5,914 nucleotides of DNA from Mageeibacillus sp. UBA5442 (GCA_002427475.1 DIRG01000001.1:1-5914), one strand, 5' to 3'. Positions 1-5,914 are shown, numbered from the stretch's first letter. Numbers and translations are program-made. The notes: generated by a model not told the origin, from the sequence alone.

Positions 1-492
1 GGCTTGTCGAGAACTTTCAGCTCAGAACAAGATCCCCGCTCTGTGATTCGTCGGTATTTTTTGCGGGACTTTTACAAAGACCATGCTCAGAGGTACTCCG
101 TCAACGGCTCAGGTAAACGTCCGATTTACTGGCTCTTTGATAGCGGAAAGGAAAACGCGTTTAAGGCTTTCATTTATCTACACCGCTACAAAACGGAGAC
201 TGTGGATCTGATTCGGGAGTATTTGCAACGACAGCTGCGCCGTTACGAAGCCGAATTAGACGATTTGAAAACATTGGCGCAGGAGCGGCTTTGTATCATT
301 CCGGCCTCCGAACGCAACCGACGACAGGCGAAGCTGGAACGTCAAATTTCCGAGGCTCAAGCTTACGATGAAAAGCTGCAAATCTTAGCTGCAGAGCGGA
401 TTAATTTGGATTTGGACGACGGCGTGCAGACAAATTACCGGAGATTGCAGACTGCAGACGGTAAAACATCTGCGATTCTGCCGGAATTGTAG
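1..492 (+). CDS. pglX: BREX adenine-specific DNA methyltransferase PglX, C-terminal part (5' end outside window)
   Basis: The frame is open at base 1 and ends with TAG at 490-492, leaving about 163 C-terminal residues of a protein that is normally over 1,000 residues long. The TTG at position 4 is only an internal leucine codon. Recognisable PglX features are RPIYWLFDSGK (118-150) followed by a FKAFIYLHRY segment, then a long charged helical stretch, probably coiled coil (about 205-390), and the near-terminal INLDLDDGVQTNY block (about 400-438). These match the C-terminal region of BREX type 1 PglX (COG1002 family) as I know it. The catalytic methyltransferase motifs would lie upstream and are not visible. 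In BREX, PglX methylates one adenine of a non-palindromic site on host DNA and is also needed for phage exclusion. pglX is usually followed by pglZ and brxL; here an unrelated DUF4234 gene follows, so gene order is altered or the gene is an orphan. A related type IIG restriction-methylation enzyme is the main alternative. Confidence 0.85.
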   Translation, partial: GLSRTFSSEQDPRSVIRRYFLRDFYKDHAQRYSVNGSGKRPIYWLFDSGKENAFKAFIYLHRYKTETVDLIREYLQRQLRRYEAELDDLKTLAQERLCIIPASERNRRQAKLERQISEAQAYDEKLQILAAERINLDLDDGVQTNYRRLQTADGKTSAILPEL

Positions 493-550
493 TATCATCC
501 GCGCAAATATAAGTATGAGATTAACACTCTTGTGCTAGTATATTCACGTT

Positions 551-580
551 AAAGTAGAGAGTAATTGCTACTTTCGAAAG
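551..580 (+). promoter_or_regulatory. Overlapping inverted repeats in the leader of the DUF4234 gene
   Basis: AAAGTAG (551-557) and CTACTTT (568-574) form a perfect 7-bp inverted repeat around a 10-base loop. The second arm overlaps the 10-base palindrome CTTTCGAAAG (571-580), which directly abuts the AGGAGG ribosome binding site at 581-586. The two stems cannot form together. No U-run follows, so this is not an intrinsic terminator for pglX. It could be an operator or an mRNA structure acting on ribosome access. A possible -10 box, TATATT, lies at 539-544, but I see no convincing -35 box. The role is inferred from position only. Confidence 0.35.
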
Positions 581-586
581 AGGAGG
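581..586 (+). promoter_or_regulatory. Ribosome binding site that sets the DUF4234 start
   Basis: AGGAGG lies 8 bases before the ATG at 595-597. This favours that ATG over the in-frame TTG at 565, which lies upstream of the ribosome binding site and would add ten residues not belonging to the zinc-ribbon domain. Confidence 0.85.
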
Positions 587-594
587 TAAAACAT

Positions 595-1146
595 ATGAGA
601 AGATGCCCGAACGGACATGCGGTTCCGGACGATGTGAAGTACTGCCCGACTTGTGGCAGCGAAATTAAAGAACAGGCCGACGGCGGTCAGGAGCAGTATC
701 AAGGCGCTCAGCAGGCCTATCAACAGCAGCCCGACTATCAGCACACTGATCCACGAAATGTCCCCTTAAGCGGATACAGAGGTCAACATCGCGAGCCTAT
801 GACGGTTTTGCTATTAGGAATTTTTACCTGTGGTATTTACCTGATTTATTGGCGCTATGTTACTTCTCAGGACTTAAACGCCATTCTTTCTTATGAGAAA
901 ACTAAGCCGAGTTTCGAACTTCTGGGAATTCTCTGCATGATCTTCTCCTGGATCAACATGTATTACATTGATGAAGCTTTAATGGAGATCGATCATAAAC
1001 GCGGATTCCGCTCAGAGAGCAAATTTATACTCTGGTTGTTGCTGACTTTCTTCCTCAGCATCGGCACATTCTTTATGGCCTACACAGTTCAGGAGCGTTT
1101 GAACGCCCTCTACCAAGGCCAGCCGTCCAAGACTGCTCCATATTAA
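595..1146 (+). CDS. Zinc-ribbon DUF4234 membrane protein
   Basis: A protein of 183 residues. The N-terminus holds a zinc ribbon: C4-P-N-G-H8 and C17-P-T-C20-G, the usual short 'CPNGH...CPxCG' form. A low-complexity Gln/Tyr-rich linker follows (about residues 27-55). The DUF4234 domain begins at about residue 68 with the characteristic LLLGIFTCGIYLIYWRY block as the first membrane segment (about 69-87). Further hydrophobic segments lie at about 109-125 and 144-163. The ribbon is therefore probably cytoplasmic, anchored to a three-helix membrane domain. The molecular function of DUF4234 proteins is not established and I do not assign one. The gene follows pglX on the same strand after 102 bases and converges with the DUF2752 gene, only 10 bases away. 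Both this family and DUF2752 are small membrane proteins carrying cysteine motifs that often sit near each other in Firmicutes genomes, which hints at a shared envelope-related job (inference). Confidence 0.85.
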   Translation: MRRCPNGHAVPDDVKYCPTCGSEIKEQADGGQEQYQGAQQAYQQQPDYQHTDPRNVPLSGYRGQHREPMTVLLLGIFTCGIYLIYWRYVTSQDLNAILSYEKTKPSFELLGILCMIFSWINMYYIDEALMEIDHKRGFRSESKFILWLLLTFFLSIGTFFMAYTVQERLNALYQGQPSKTAPY

Positions 1147-1156
1147 AGCCTGATCT

Positions 1157-1645
1157 TTAGCGAGCAAAAAGACGCATAAAAAAGCGAGCTATTTGCCCCC
1201 ATACGGAATTCCAGTTGTACACCATGGGTTCTGTGTGGGGGTAATATTTTATCATCCGATAAACGTACACTCCCAGATAAAGTGTAATGATACTGACCGC
1301 CAGAATATTCTGGACTCGACGCGGTAGCGGGTTCTCCCAATCTCGGCCCTGTCTTCTCCTGACGTATTTGATGATTTCGCTTCCCACAATGACCACAAGC
1401 ATAAGTAGAGAAAGAATAATCAAAGGATGCATGTGTAAGGCTTCCGCTAACCTGCCTTGAAAGAGCAAAACGGTGGCTCTGCTGCTGCCGCAACCGGGGC
1501 AAGGGAAACCTATGACAGAGGAGATGGCGCAACCGCTGCCTAAATACTCTAAGGCGAAGGACAAGAAGAAGAGTCCCAGTACGAGGGGGAAGACCCAGCT
1601 GCGTATACCACTTTTTTTCTTGCTGTCTTGCAACTTGTTCTGCAT
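1157..1645 (-). CDS. DUF2752 membrane protein
   Basis: A protein of 162 residues on the minus strand. The family signature is FPCPGCGSSRA (residues 47-57), followed by the typical LLFQGRLAEAL...HPL segment (60-75). Predicted membrane helices lie at about residues 17-35, 75-94 and 111-132. The N-terminus (KLQDSKKK) and the segment after helix 2 (KYVRRRQGR) are basic, suggesting both face the cytoplasm. The CPxCG pair could bind metal or form a disulfide. The function of DUF2752 is unknown. The ATG at 1645-1643 has a GGAG at 1657-1654, spaced 8 bases. The gene has its own promoter (1731-1759) and a terminator-like hairpin in its leader (1660-1716). The C-terminal end carries a short internal duplication at DNA level: AGCGAGC occurs at 1159-1165 and 1182-1188. 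The stop codon lies 10 bases from that of the convergent DUF4234 gene, with no terminator hairpin visible between them. Confidence 0.85.
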   Translation of the reverse strand: MQNKLQDSKKKSGIRSWVFPLVLGLFFLSFALEYLGSGCAISSVIGFPCPGCGSSRATVLLFQGRLAEALHMHPLIILSLLMLVVIVGSEIIKYVRRRQGRDWENPLPRRVQNILAVSIITLYLGVYVYRMIKYYPHTEPMVYNWNSVWGQIARFFMRLFAR

Positions 1646-1659
1646 CTCGACTGCTCCGG

Positions 1660-1716
1660 AAAAGAAAGGGCGCCGGCCCGTCTCCTCTAGTAAACGAAGA
1701 AGTGGTGCCGACGCCC
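1660..1716 (-). terminator. Terminator-like hairpin in the DUF2752 leader, downstream of fdhA
   Basis: Read on the minus strand, GGGCGTCGGC (1716-1707) pairs with GCCGGCGCCC (1677-1668) over 10 bp with a single G-U wobble. TTTCTTTT (1667-1660) follows at once. A weaker inner pairing CUUCUU:GAGGAG is possible in the 29-base loop. This has the form of a Rho-independent terminator. It lies beyond the fdhA stop (1779), so it could end the formate dehydrogenase operon. It also lies inside the leader of the DUF2752 gene, just after that gene's predicted transcription start, so it could instead act as an attenuator. No other good terminator follows fdhA. Confidence 0.65.
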
Positions 1717-1730
1717 GGATATCAAAATTG

Positions 1731-1759
1731 ATTATACTAGTTTTTCAAGAAGTGCTCAA
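1731..1759 (-). promoter_or_regulatory. Sigma-70/SigA-type promoter of the DUF2752 gene
   Basis: On the minus strand, TTGAGC (1759-1754) and a perfect TATAAT (1736-1731) are separated by 17 bases, the ideal spacing. The expected start of transcription is near 1724, giving a leader of about 80 bases before the ATG at 1645. The -35 box begins 20 bases after the fdhA stop codon. TCAAG (plus-strand reading) is repeated at 1745-1749 and 1756-1760, 11 bases apart, within and next to the spacer. Confidence 0.7.
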
Positions 1760-1778
1760 GTCTCAGTTTGAAACACAA

Positions 1779-4526
1779 CTAATTTTTGACAAGATGATCC
1801 AGTCTTTCGAAACGACGGATTTCATCCGCCAGTTCCGGATTCTTCCATTCGACCTTCTCAATCTTAACAGCACTAACTTTGTACTCGCCGGTCAATGTGA
1901 TTGGGTCGTAGGCGGCTTGCGTTAACTCGTTTACCGGTGTCTCACGGTAATGGAAAGTCATGAACATCATGCCTGGTTTTACTTTGTCCGTGATCTCTAT
2001 GCGAGTGACCACACTGCCGCGTCGGCTGGTGACACGAATCAAATCGTCTGACTCCAGACCGTAAGCTTTTGCATCCTGCGGATTGATTTCAGCCTCTTCG
2101 TACGGGTTGATCGAATCGAGCAGTTTGGAGTAACGCGTCGTCACGTTGTAGTGGCCAAGCTTGCGACCTGTGCAGAGCAGGATCGGATAGTCTTTCGAAA
2201 CTAATTCGGCCGGTCCTTCAAATTCAACCGGAATCATGCGAGCTCTGCCTCCGGGGAAAACACCCTTGTGTAGATATTTGGTACCGGGGTGGTTTTCTGT
2301 GGGACAAGGCCATTGCAGTCCTTTTTTGCCCAGTCGCTCATAAGTCATTCCGCGGTAAGAAGGTGTGCAGTCGCGGATTTCTTCAAAGATCTCTTCAGCG
2401 TCCTTGTACTCGAATCCGGGTGCACCCATTTTCTGTGCGAGTTCACTGATGATCTGCCAGTCGAGTTTGGCCTCACCTGGCGGATTTACTGCTTTGCGCA
2501 CTCTTTGGACACGGCGTTCAGAGGCAGTGAAGGTGCCATCTTTTTCCGCATAACAGGTGGCGGGTAGGACTACGTCTGCAAACTTTGCCGTTTCAGACAT
2601 GAAGATTTCCTGAACGACGAGGAAGTCCAATGAAGACATAGCCTTCTTGACATGATTGGCATCCGGATCCGACAGGACCGGGTCTTCACCCATGACATAC
2701 ATGGCATGGACTTGGCCATCAACAGCTGCATCCATCATTTCTGGGATACGCATGCCGGCCTTTGGGTTCATTTCTGTGCCGTAGAAATCCGAGAAGAATT
2801 TGATTGACTTCTCGTCTTCGACCGCCTGATATGCAGGATAAGTATTGGGTAAAGCACCCATGTCGCAGGCACCCTGCACGTTGTTTTGTCCGCGCAGCGG
2901 ATTGATACCGGCGTTTTCGTAACCGACATGTCCGGTGACTAAAGCCAGGTTGGCCAAGTTCATAACGTTGGAAGTACCTGTGGTGTGTTCTGTAATACCT
3001 AGTGTGTAATAAATACCGGCCTTCGGTGTCTGGGCATAGAGCTTTGCGGCCTCATAGAGGTCCTCTTCGGATATGCCCGTGATCTCTGACACTACGTCAG
3101 GAGTGTAGCGCTCTACAGTTTCTGCTATATCTTCGAAACCACTAGTGCGTTCTTCAATATATTCTTTTGCTTCCCAGCCTTCACGCAGGATGATATGAAT
3201 CATACCGTTGATCAGCGCAGCGTCGCTGCCTGATTCGAGGGCAAGGTGCAAGTCAGACATCCGAGCCAGTTCAGTCTGACGCGGATCGACGACGATCAGT
3301 TTGGTGCCCTTCAAAACGGCCTGTTTCATCTTATTGCCGATGATGGGATGGGCTTCTGTTGTGTTGGAGCCGATCACGAAGATCAGATCGGATCCGAGAA
3401 CTTCGTTGACGGAGTTTGACATCGCTCCACTACCTAGCGTGGCTGCAAGACCTGCAACCGTAGGGGCGTGTCAGGTACGTGCGCAGTGGTCAATACTATT
3501 AGTACCGATCACCGCACGCATGAATTTCTGCAATACGTAGTTGTCTTCGTTTGTACAGCGCGCTGAGGACAGGGCCGCAAATGAATCCGGACCGTGTTCA
3601 GCTTTGATCTCTGCCATTCGCTTAGCTGTGTAGCTGAGTGCTTCTTCCCAAGAAGCGGGCTGCAGCTCGCCGTCCTTGCGAATTAGAGGAGTCGTCAAGC
3701 GTTCTTCTGAGCTAATAAAGTCAGTGTGGAAACGTCCCTTGACGCATAATTCTGTTCCGTTGATGGGAGCGTCTTCACAGGGAGTTACACCAACAACCTT
3801 GTTGTTTTTGACATCAACGTTCAGGTCGAAGTTACAGCCTGTGCCACAGAAGGGGCAGGTTGTGCGGACCTTTTTCAGATCCCAATTACGATAACCGACC
3901 AGCTGCTTGTTCTGCAGGGCGCCGGTGGGACACATGGAAATACACTGACCGCACATGCGGCAAATGTCTTTATTAATCGGCTGGTCAAAAGCAGTTGTGA
4001 CAGTTGATTCGAAACCACGGCCTACAAATTCGTAAGTTCCGGTTACCTGAATCTCATCACAAACGCGCACGCACTTGCCACATTTGATGCATTTGTCCTG
4101 ATCACGAATCATGATCGGGTTTTTGTCATCAATGGTGAAATGAGTCTGGGCTCCAATGTAGCTGGGATTTTTCACACCATATTCATAGCACAGATCTTGC
4201 AAATCGCAGCAACCGACTTTGTCGCAAGTGAGGCAATCCGTTGGATGGTTACTAATCAGCAGATCCAGCAGATCGCGACGCAAGGTGCGCAGTCTTTCGG
4301 TGTTTGTATGAATCACCATCCCGTCACGGGCCAGTACGGAGCAGGAAGTTTCGATCTTGTTCCTGCCTTCAATCTCGACAATACAGAGTCTGCAACCGGC
4401 GAAGATCGACAGACACTCGTTGTAACAGAGATGGGGGATTTCGATATCGACCAGCTTAGCCGCCTCTAGGAGATTAATTGGTTTCTCCAGAGACAGTGGG
4501 CGTCCGTCGATAGTAATATTTATCAT
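1779..4526 (-). CDS. fdhA: Formate dehydrogenase catalytic subunit, selenocysteine-containing (in-frame TGA at 3471-3473)
   Basis: One gene of 915 residues that standard translation breaks at TGA 3473-3471. The frame is unbroken apart from this codon, and it falls exactly at the catalytic residue: DHCART-U352-HAPTVAGLA corresponds to the E. coli FdhF active site HCARVUHGP. Domains in order: [2Fe-2S] ferredoxin (C34, C45, C48, C62); NuoG-type His-Cys3 [4Fe-4S] (H94, C98, C101, C107); two [4Fe-4S] clusters (C146/149/152/156 and C189/192/195/199); the bis-MGD domain with its own [4Fe-4S] (C224, C227, C231, C261); Sec352-His353; the conserved NPLRGQNNVQGACDMG block with the expected active-site Arg (R545); and a C-terminal dinucleotide-binding domain from about 784. 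It oxidises formate to CO2 or runs in reverse, using Mo- or W-bis-MGD. There is no twin-arginine signal, so it is cytoplasmic. The N-terminal Fe-S extension is the type that docks to NuoF/HylB partners, and such a partner lies upstream in the operon. The ATG at 4526 has AGGAGG 9 bases before it. The length fits clostridial FdhA (about 900). Confidence 0.95.
3423..3473 (-). promoter_or_regulatory. UGA selenocysteine codon and bacterial SECIS element
   Basis: The minus strand reads UGA (3473-3471), 11 bases, then the hairpin GGUUGCAGGUCUUGCAGCC (3459-3441). The apical stem UGCA:UGCA carries a GGUCU loop and a closing GG:CC pair with an opposed U. From memory, the E. coli fdhF SECIS has GGUUGCAGGUCUGCACC at the same 11-base distance, with the loop GGUC and a bulged U that SelB recognises. 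A lower stem is possible between CGC-CC-UAC (3468-3460) and GUA-GG-GCG (3432-3423) with small bulges. The element is translated as part of fdhA. It requires SelB, SelA or equivalent, SelC and SelD elsewhere in the genome. Confidence 0.92.
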
Positions 4527-4535
4527 TATATAAAG

Positions 4536-4541
4536 CCTCCT
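4536..4541 (-). promoter_or_regulatory. fdhA ribosome binding site overlapping the upstream stop codon
   Basis: AGGAGG (4541-4536) lies 9 bases before the fdhA ATG and overlaps the TAG stop (4542-4540) of the rubrerythrin-like gene. Ribosomes finishing the upstream gene end on this site, which favours coupled translation. Confidence 0.85.
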
Positions 4542-5019
4542 ACCAAACTTCTGAATAAGCTACATTCATGTAGATTGATTCCAATCTGGTCTTGTGCGCT
4601 TGTTCCATATTTCGCAAATTAATAAACATATCGCGCATTTCGTCATTGGTTGTAATTTGATCGGCCAGACCCTGATAGAGAGCCATGGCTTCTTCCTCAC
4701 GCTTGATGGCGAGGGCGATAGCAGCATCGAAAGGCATATCGGTCGAGAGATCAGGCTTTTCCTCAATAGCTTCCTCAGCCAGACGAAAATCTGTCTTCTG
4801 AGCTTTGATGGGAGAAGAAAAGGTCTCTTCTTCCAAAACTTTCTCTAAAAATGTTCTATGACCTAATTCTTCTTCAGCCAGTTCAGTAAACAACTCTTTC
4901 AGGTTCTGGGTTTTTACTTTGGAGGCTGCGTCGGTGTAAAAGTCATAGCTCGCTTGTTCTTTTTGTATGCTGTCTTTGATTGCTTCGAGCATTTCAGGGG
5001 TCATGCAGGTATTAGACAT
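4540..5019 (-). CDS. Rubrerythrin-like ferritin-fold protein (no rubredoxin domain)
   Basis: A protein of 159 residues with the four-helix ferritin-like pattern of a di-iron protein. The candidate ligands come in two half-repeats: E21 (KEQASYDFY) with E51-L-G-H54 (EEELGH), and E109 (KREEEAMALY) with E139-Q-A-H142 (MEQAH). The paired ExxH motifs and spacing match rubrerythrins of the Rbr/YciF/COG1633 type. The C-terminal rubredoxin CxxC...CxxC domain of classical rubrerythrin is absent: the only cysteine is C5. A non-heme di-iron centre reducing H2O2 or O2, or storing iron, is the likely role, and electrons would have to come from another protein. It sits between the flavoprotein and the catalytic subunit of formate dehydrogenase with 13-base gaps on both sides. 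Protection of that oxygen-sensitive enzyme, or iron supply for its clusters, is therefore likely (inference). The ATG at 5019 has AGGAG at 5034-5030. Confidence 0.85.
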   Translation of the reverse strand: MSNTCMTPEMLEAIKDSIQKEQASYDFYTDAASKVKTQNLKELFTELAEEELGHRTFLEKVLEEETFSSPIKAQKTDFRLAEEAIEEKPDLSTDMPFDAAIALAIKREEEAMALYQGLADQITTNDEMRDMFINLRNMEQAHKTRLESIYMNVAYSEVW

Positions 5020-5029
5020 AGATTCTTAG

Positions 5030-5034
5030 CTCCT
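5030..5034 (-). promoter_or_regulatory. Ribosome binding site of the rubrerythrin-like gene, overlapping the upstream stop
   Basis: AGGAG (5034-5030) lies 10 bases before the ATG at 5019 and overlaps the TAG stop (5035-5033) of the flavoprotein gene. This is the same coupled arrangement as at the next junction. Confidence 0.75.
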
Positions 5035-5914
5035 AACTAATCGTAATACAGTCAACCGGGCAGACTTCATGACAGTTACCGCACTTGATACAGGCGGCCT
5101 GATCAATAACGTGTAATTCTTTTACTGCGCCGCTGATGCAGTTGACCGGGCATTCACGTGCACATCTGGTACAGCCGATGCAGGAATCTTCGATGAAGAA
5201 AGTGATCAAGTCCTTACAGTGCAAGGCCGGACATTTCTTATCAACTACATGAGCCTGATACTCGTCGAAGAAGTAGTGCATCGTGGAAACTACAGGAGTG
5301 GAAGCGGTCTGCCCCAGTCCGCAAAGACTGGTTGAGGAAATGGTGTCGGCCAACGAGGTGATTTTGTCCAGATCCTCTAATTCGGCCTTGCCTTCCGTTA
5401 TGCGCTCGATCATCTCCAGCATGCGTTTCGTGCCTTCACGACAGGGGGTACACTTGCCGCAAGATTCGTCCACTGTGAACTCAAGGAAAAAGCGGGCGAT
5501 ATCTACCATACAGTCGGTGTCATCCATGACGACCATTCCGCCCGAACCCATGATTGAGCCGATTTTTGCTAATGAACCGAAATCGACTTTGGTATCAAAA
5601 AGATTTGCCGGGATACAACCGCCGGAGGGGCCGCCGGTTTGTACTGCTTTGGCTGTGTGACCGTCAGGTAAGCCGCCACCGATGTCGAAAACTATTTCGT
5701 TGATGGTCGTTCCCATTGGAACTTCCACCAGACCGGAATTGACTACTTTACCTACTAAGGCGAATACCTTAGTGCCAGGTGAATCCTCGGTGCCGATTGA
5801 GGTAAACCACTCAGCTCCATGACGGATAATGGCGGGAACGTTAGCATATGTTTCAACGTTGTTAACAATGGTCGGTTTGTCCCAGAGACCACGTACGCTG
5901 GTGCGATAGATTTT
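5033..5914 (-). CDS. nuoF: NuoF/HylB-like NADH-binding flavoprotein subunit of formate dehydrogenase (5' end outside window)
   Basis: The frame is open to base 5914, giving 293 C-terminal residues. The GTG at 5728 is an internal valine, because the homologous region continues upstream (GLWDKPTIVNNVETYANVP, then GTKVFALVGKVVNSGLVEVP). Visible parts, numbered within the fragment: the end of the FMN/NADH-binding Complex I 51-kDa fold including GGPSGG; the SLBB-like region; the NADH_4Fe-4S domain with SCGKCTPC (C152, C155, C158) and the fourth ligand C198 in SLCGLG; a CPALHC pair (C228, C233); and a two-cluster ferredoxin tail (C245/248/251/255 and C275/278/281/285). The ferredoxin tail is typical of HymB/HndC/HylB subunits and absent from respiratory NuoF. 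It passes electrons between NAD(P)H, ferredoxin and the catalytic subunit, here FdhA two genes downstream. The FMN/NADH glycine-rich loops and any thioredoxin-like N-terminal domain are outside the window. A hydrogenase subunit is possible by family, but context favours formate dehydrogenase. Confidence 0.9.
   Translation of the reverse strand, partial: KIYRTSVRGLWDKPTIVNNVETYANVPAIIRHGAEWFTSIGTEDSPGTKVFALVGKVVNSGLVEVPMGTTINEIVFDIGGGLPDGHTAKAVQTGGPSGGCIPANLFDTKVDFGSLAKIGSIMGSGGMVVMDDTDCMVDIARFFLEFTVDESCGKCTPCREGTKRMLEMIERITEGKAELEDLDKITSLADTISSTSLCGLGQTASTPVVSTMHYFFDEYQAHVVDKKCPALHCKDLITFFIEDSCIGCTRCARECPVNCISGAVKELHVIDQAACIKCGNCHEVCPVDCITIS

Noticed and set aside
1159..1188. AGCGAGC repeats as a bidirectional terminator between the convergent genes
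   Set aside because: The two copies are direct, not inverted, and cannot form a stem. They encode the repeated Ala-Arg pairs at the C-terminus of the DUF2752 protein.
1143..1532. Minus-strand ORF of 129 residues in another frame over the DUF2752 gene
   Set aside because: It overlaps the well-supported DUF2752 protein almost entirely, overlaps the end of the DUF4234 gene, and has a Ser/Arg/His-rich composition typical of a shadow frame.
1752..1776. Imperfect hairpin after the fdhA stop as the operon terminator (GTGTTTCAA with TTGAGCAC, minus strand)
   Set aside because: The stem is AT-rich, bulged and not followed by a clean U-run, and its second arm contains the -35 box of the DUF2752 promoter. 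The GC-rich stem at 1660-1716 is a far better terminator candidate.
1473..1925. Plus-strand ORF of 150 residues covering the DUF2752 gene start and fdhA end
   Set aside because: It runs antisense to two real genes, spans their promoter region, and shows no family motif or ribosome binding site. The other overlapping ORFs opposite fdhA, the rubrerythrin-like gene and the flavoprotein gene are rejected for the same reason.
1779..3422. A separate 547-residue molybdopterin oxidoreductase gene starting at ATG 3422
   Set aside because: It is the C-terminal part of fdhA after the Sec codon. The frame runs on without other stops to 4526, and residues encoded before the ATG (HAPTVAGLAATLGSGA) belong to the conserved active-site region. 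A GGAG lies 3 bases before the ATG but is part of the coding sequence and SECIS stem, so independent initiation is unlikely.
3471..3473. Nonsense mutation making fdhA a pseudogene
   Set aside because: The stop falls precisely at the catalytic residue, is TGA, and is followed by a SECIS hairpin at the correct distance, with full conservation on both sides.
1..5914. CRISPR array, tRNA, rRNA, insertion sequence or phage attachment site
   Set aside because: I saw no regularly spaced repeats, tRNA-like cloverleaf, rRNA sequence, transposase motif or terminal inverted repeats.

Overview
The window reads as a piece of chromosome from a strictly anaerobic, probably Firmicutes (Clostridia-like) bacterium. 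The support is strong AGGAGG-type ribosome binding sites, a selenocysteine formate dehydrogenase linked to a NuoF/HylB-type flavoprotein, a rubrerythrin-like protein, and small zinc-ribbon DUF4234 and DUF2752 membrane proteins. The species cannot be named from this sequence. By eye the base composition is moderate and similar throughout.

Left edge (1-492, + strand): the 3' end of a pglX gene, the adenine-specific DNA methyltransferase of BREX phage defence. It is open at the window start. No pglZ or brxL follows it, so this is the boundary of a defence locus or a rearranged or orphan pglX. A 102-base gap follows, with a perfect inverted repeat and a very good ribosome binding site. It leads to a zinc-ribbon DUF4234 membrane protein (595-1146, +).

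Middle (1157-1759, - strand): a DUF2752 membrane protein converges on the DUF4234 gene with only 10 bases between the stop codons. It has its own promoter (TTGAGC, 17 bases, TATAAT). Its leader contains a 10-bp GC-rich stem followed by a U-rich run, which looks like an intrinsic terminator or attenuator placed in front of the gene.

Right part (1779-5914, - strand): a tight three-gene operon transcribed right to left. It holds a NuoF/HylB-like NAD(H):ferredoxin flavoprotein subunit (open at the right edge), a rubrerythrin-like ferritin-fold protein, and a formate dehydrogenase catalytic subunit. Both internal gaps are 13 bases, and in both the Shine-Dalgarno sequence overlaps the upstream stop codon.

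The formate dehydrogenase is split in standard translation into 3471-4526 and 1779-3422. These are one gene of 915 residues: the in-frame TGA at 3471-3473 is a selenocysteine codon (residue 352) followed immediately by a bacterial SECIS hairpin. The flavoprotein and FdhA together would form a soluble NAD(P)-linked, possibly ferredoxin-bifurcating, formate dehydrogenase/CO2 reductase. The rubrerythrin-like protein probably protects this oxygen-sensitive Fe-S/Mo(W)/Se enzyme.
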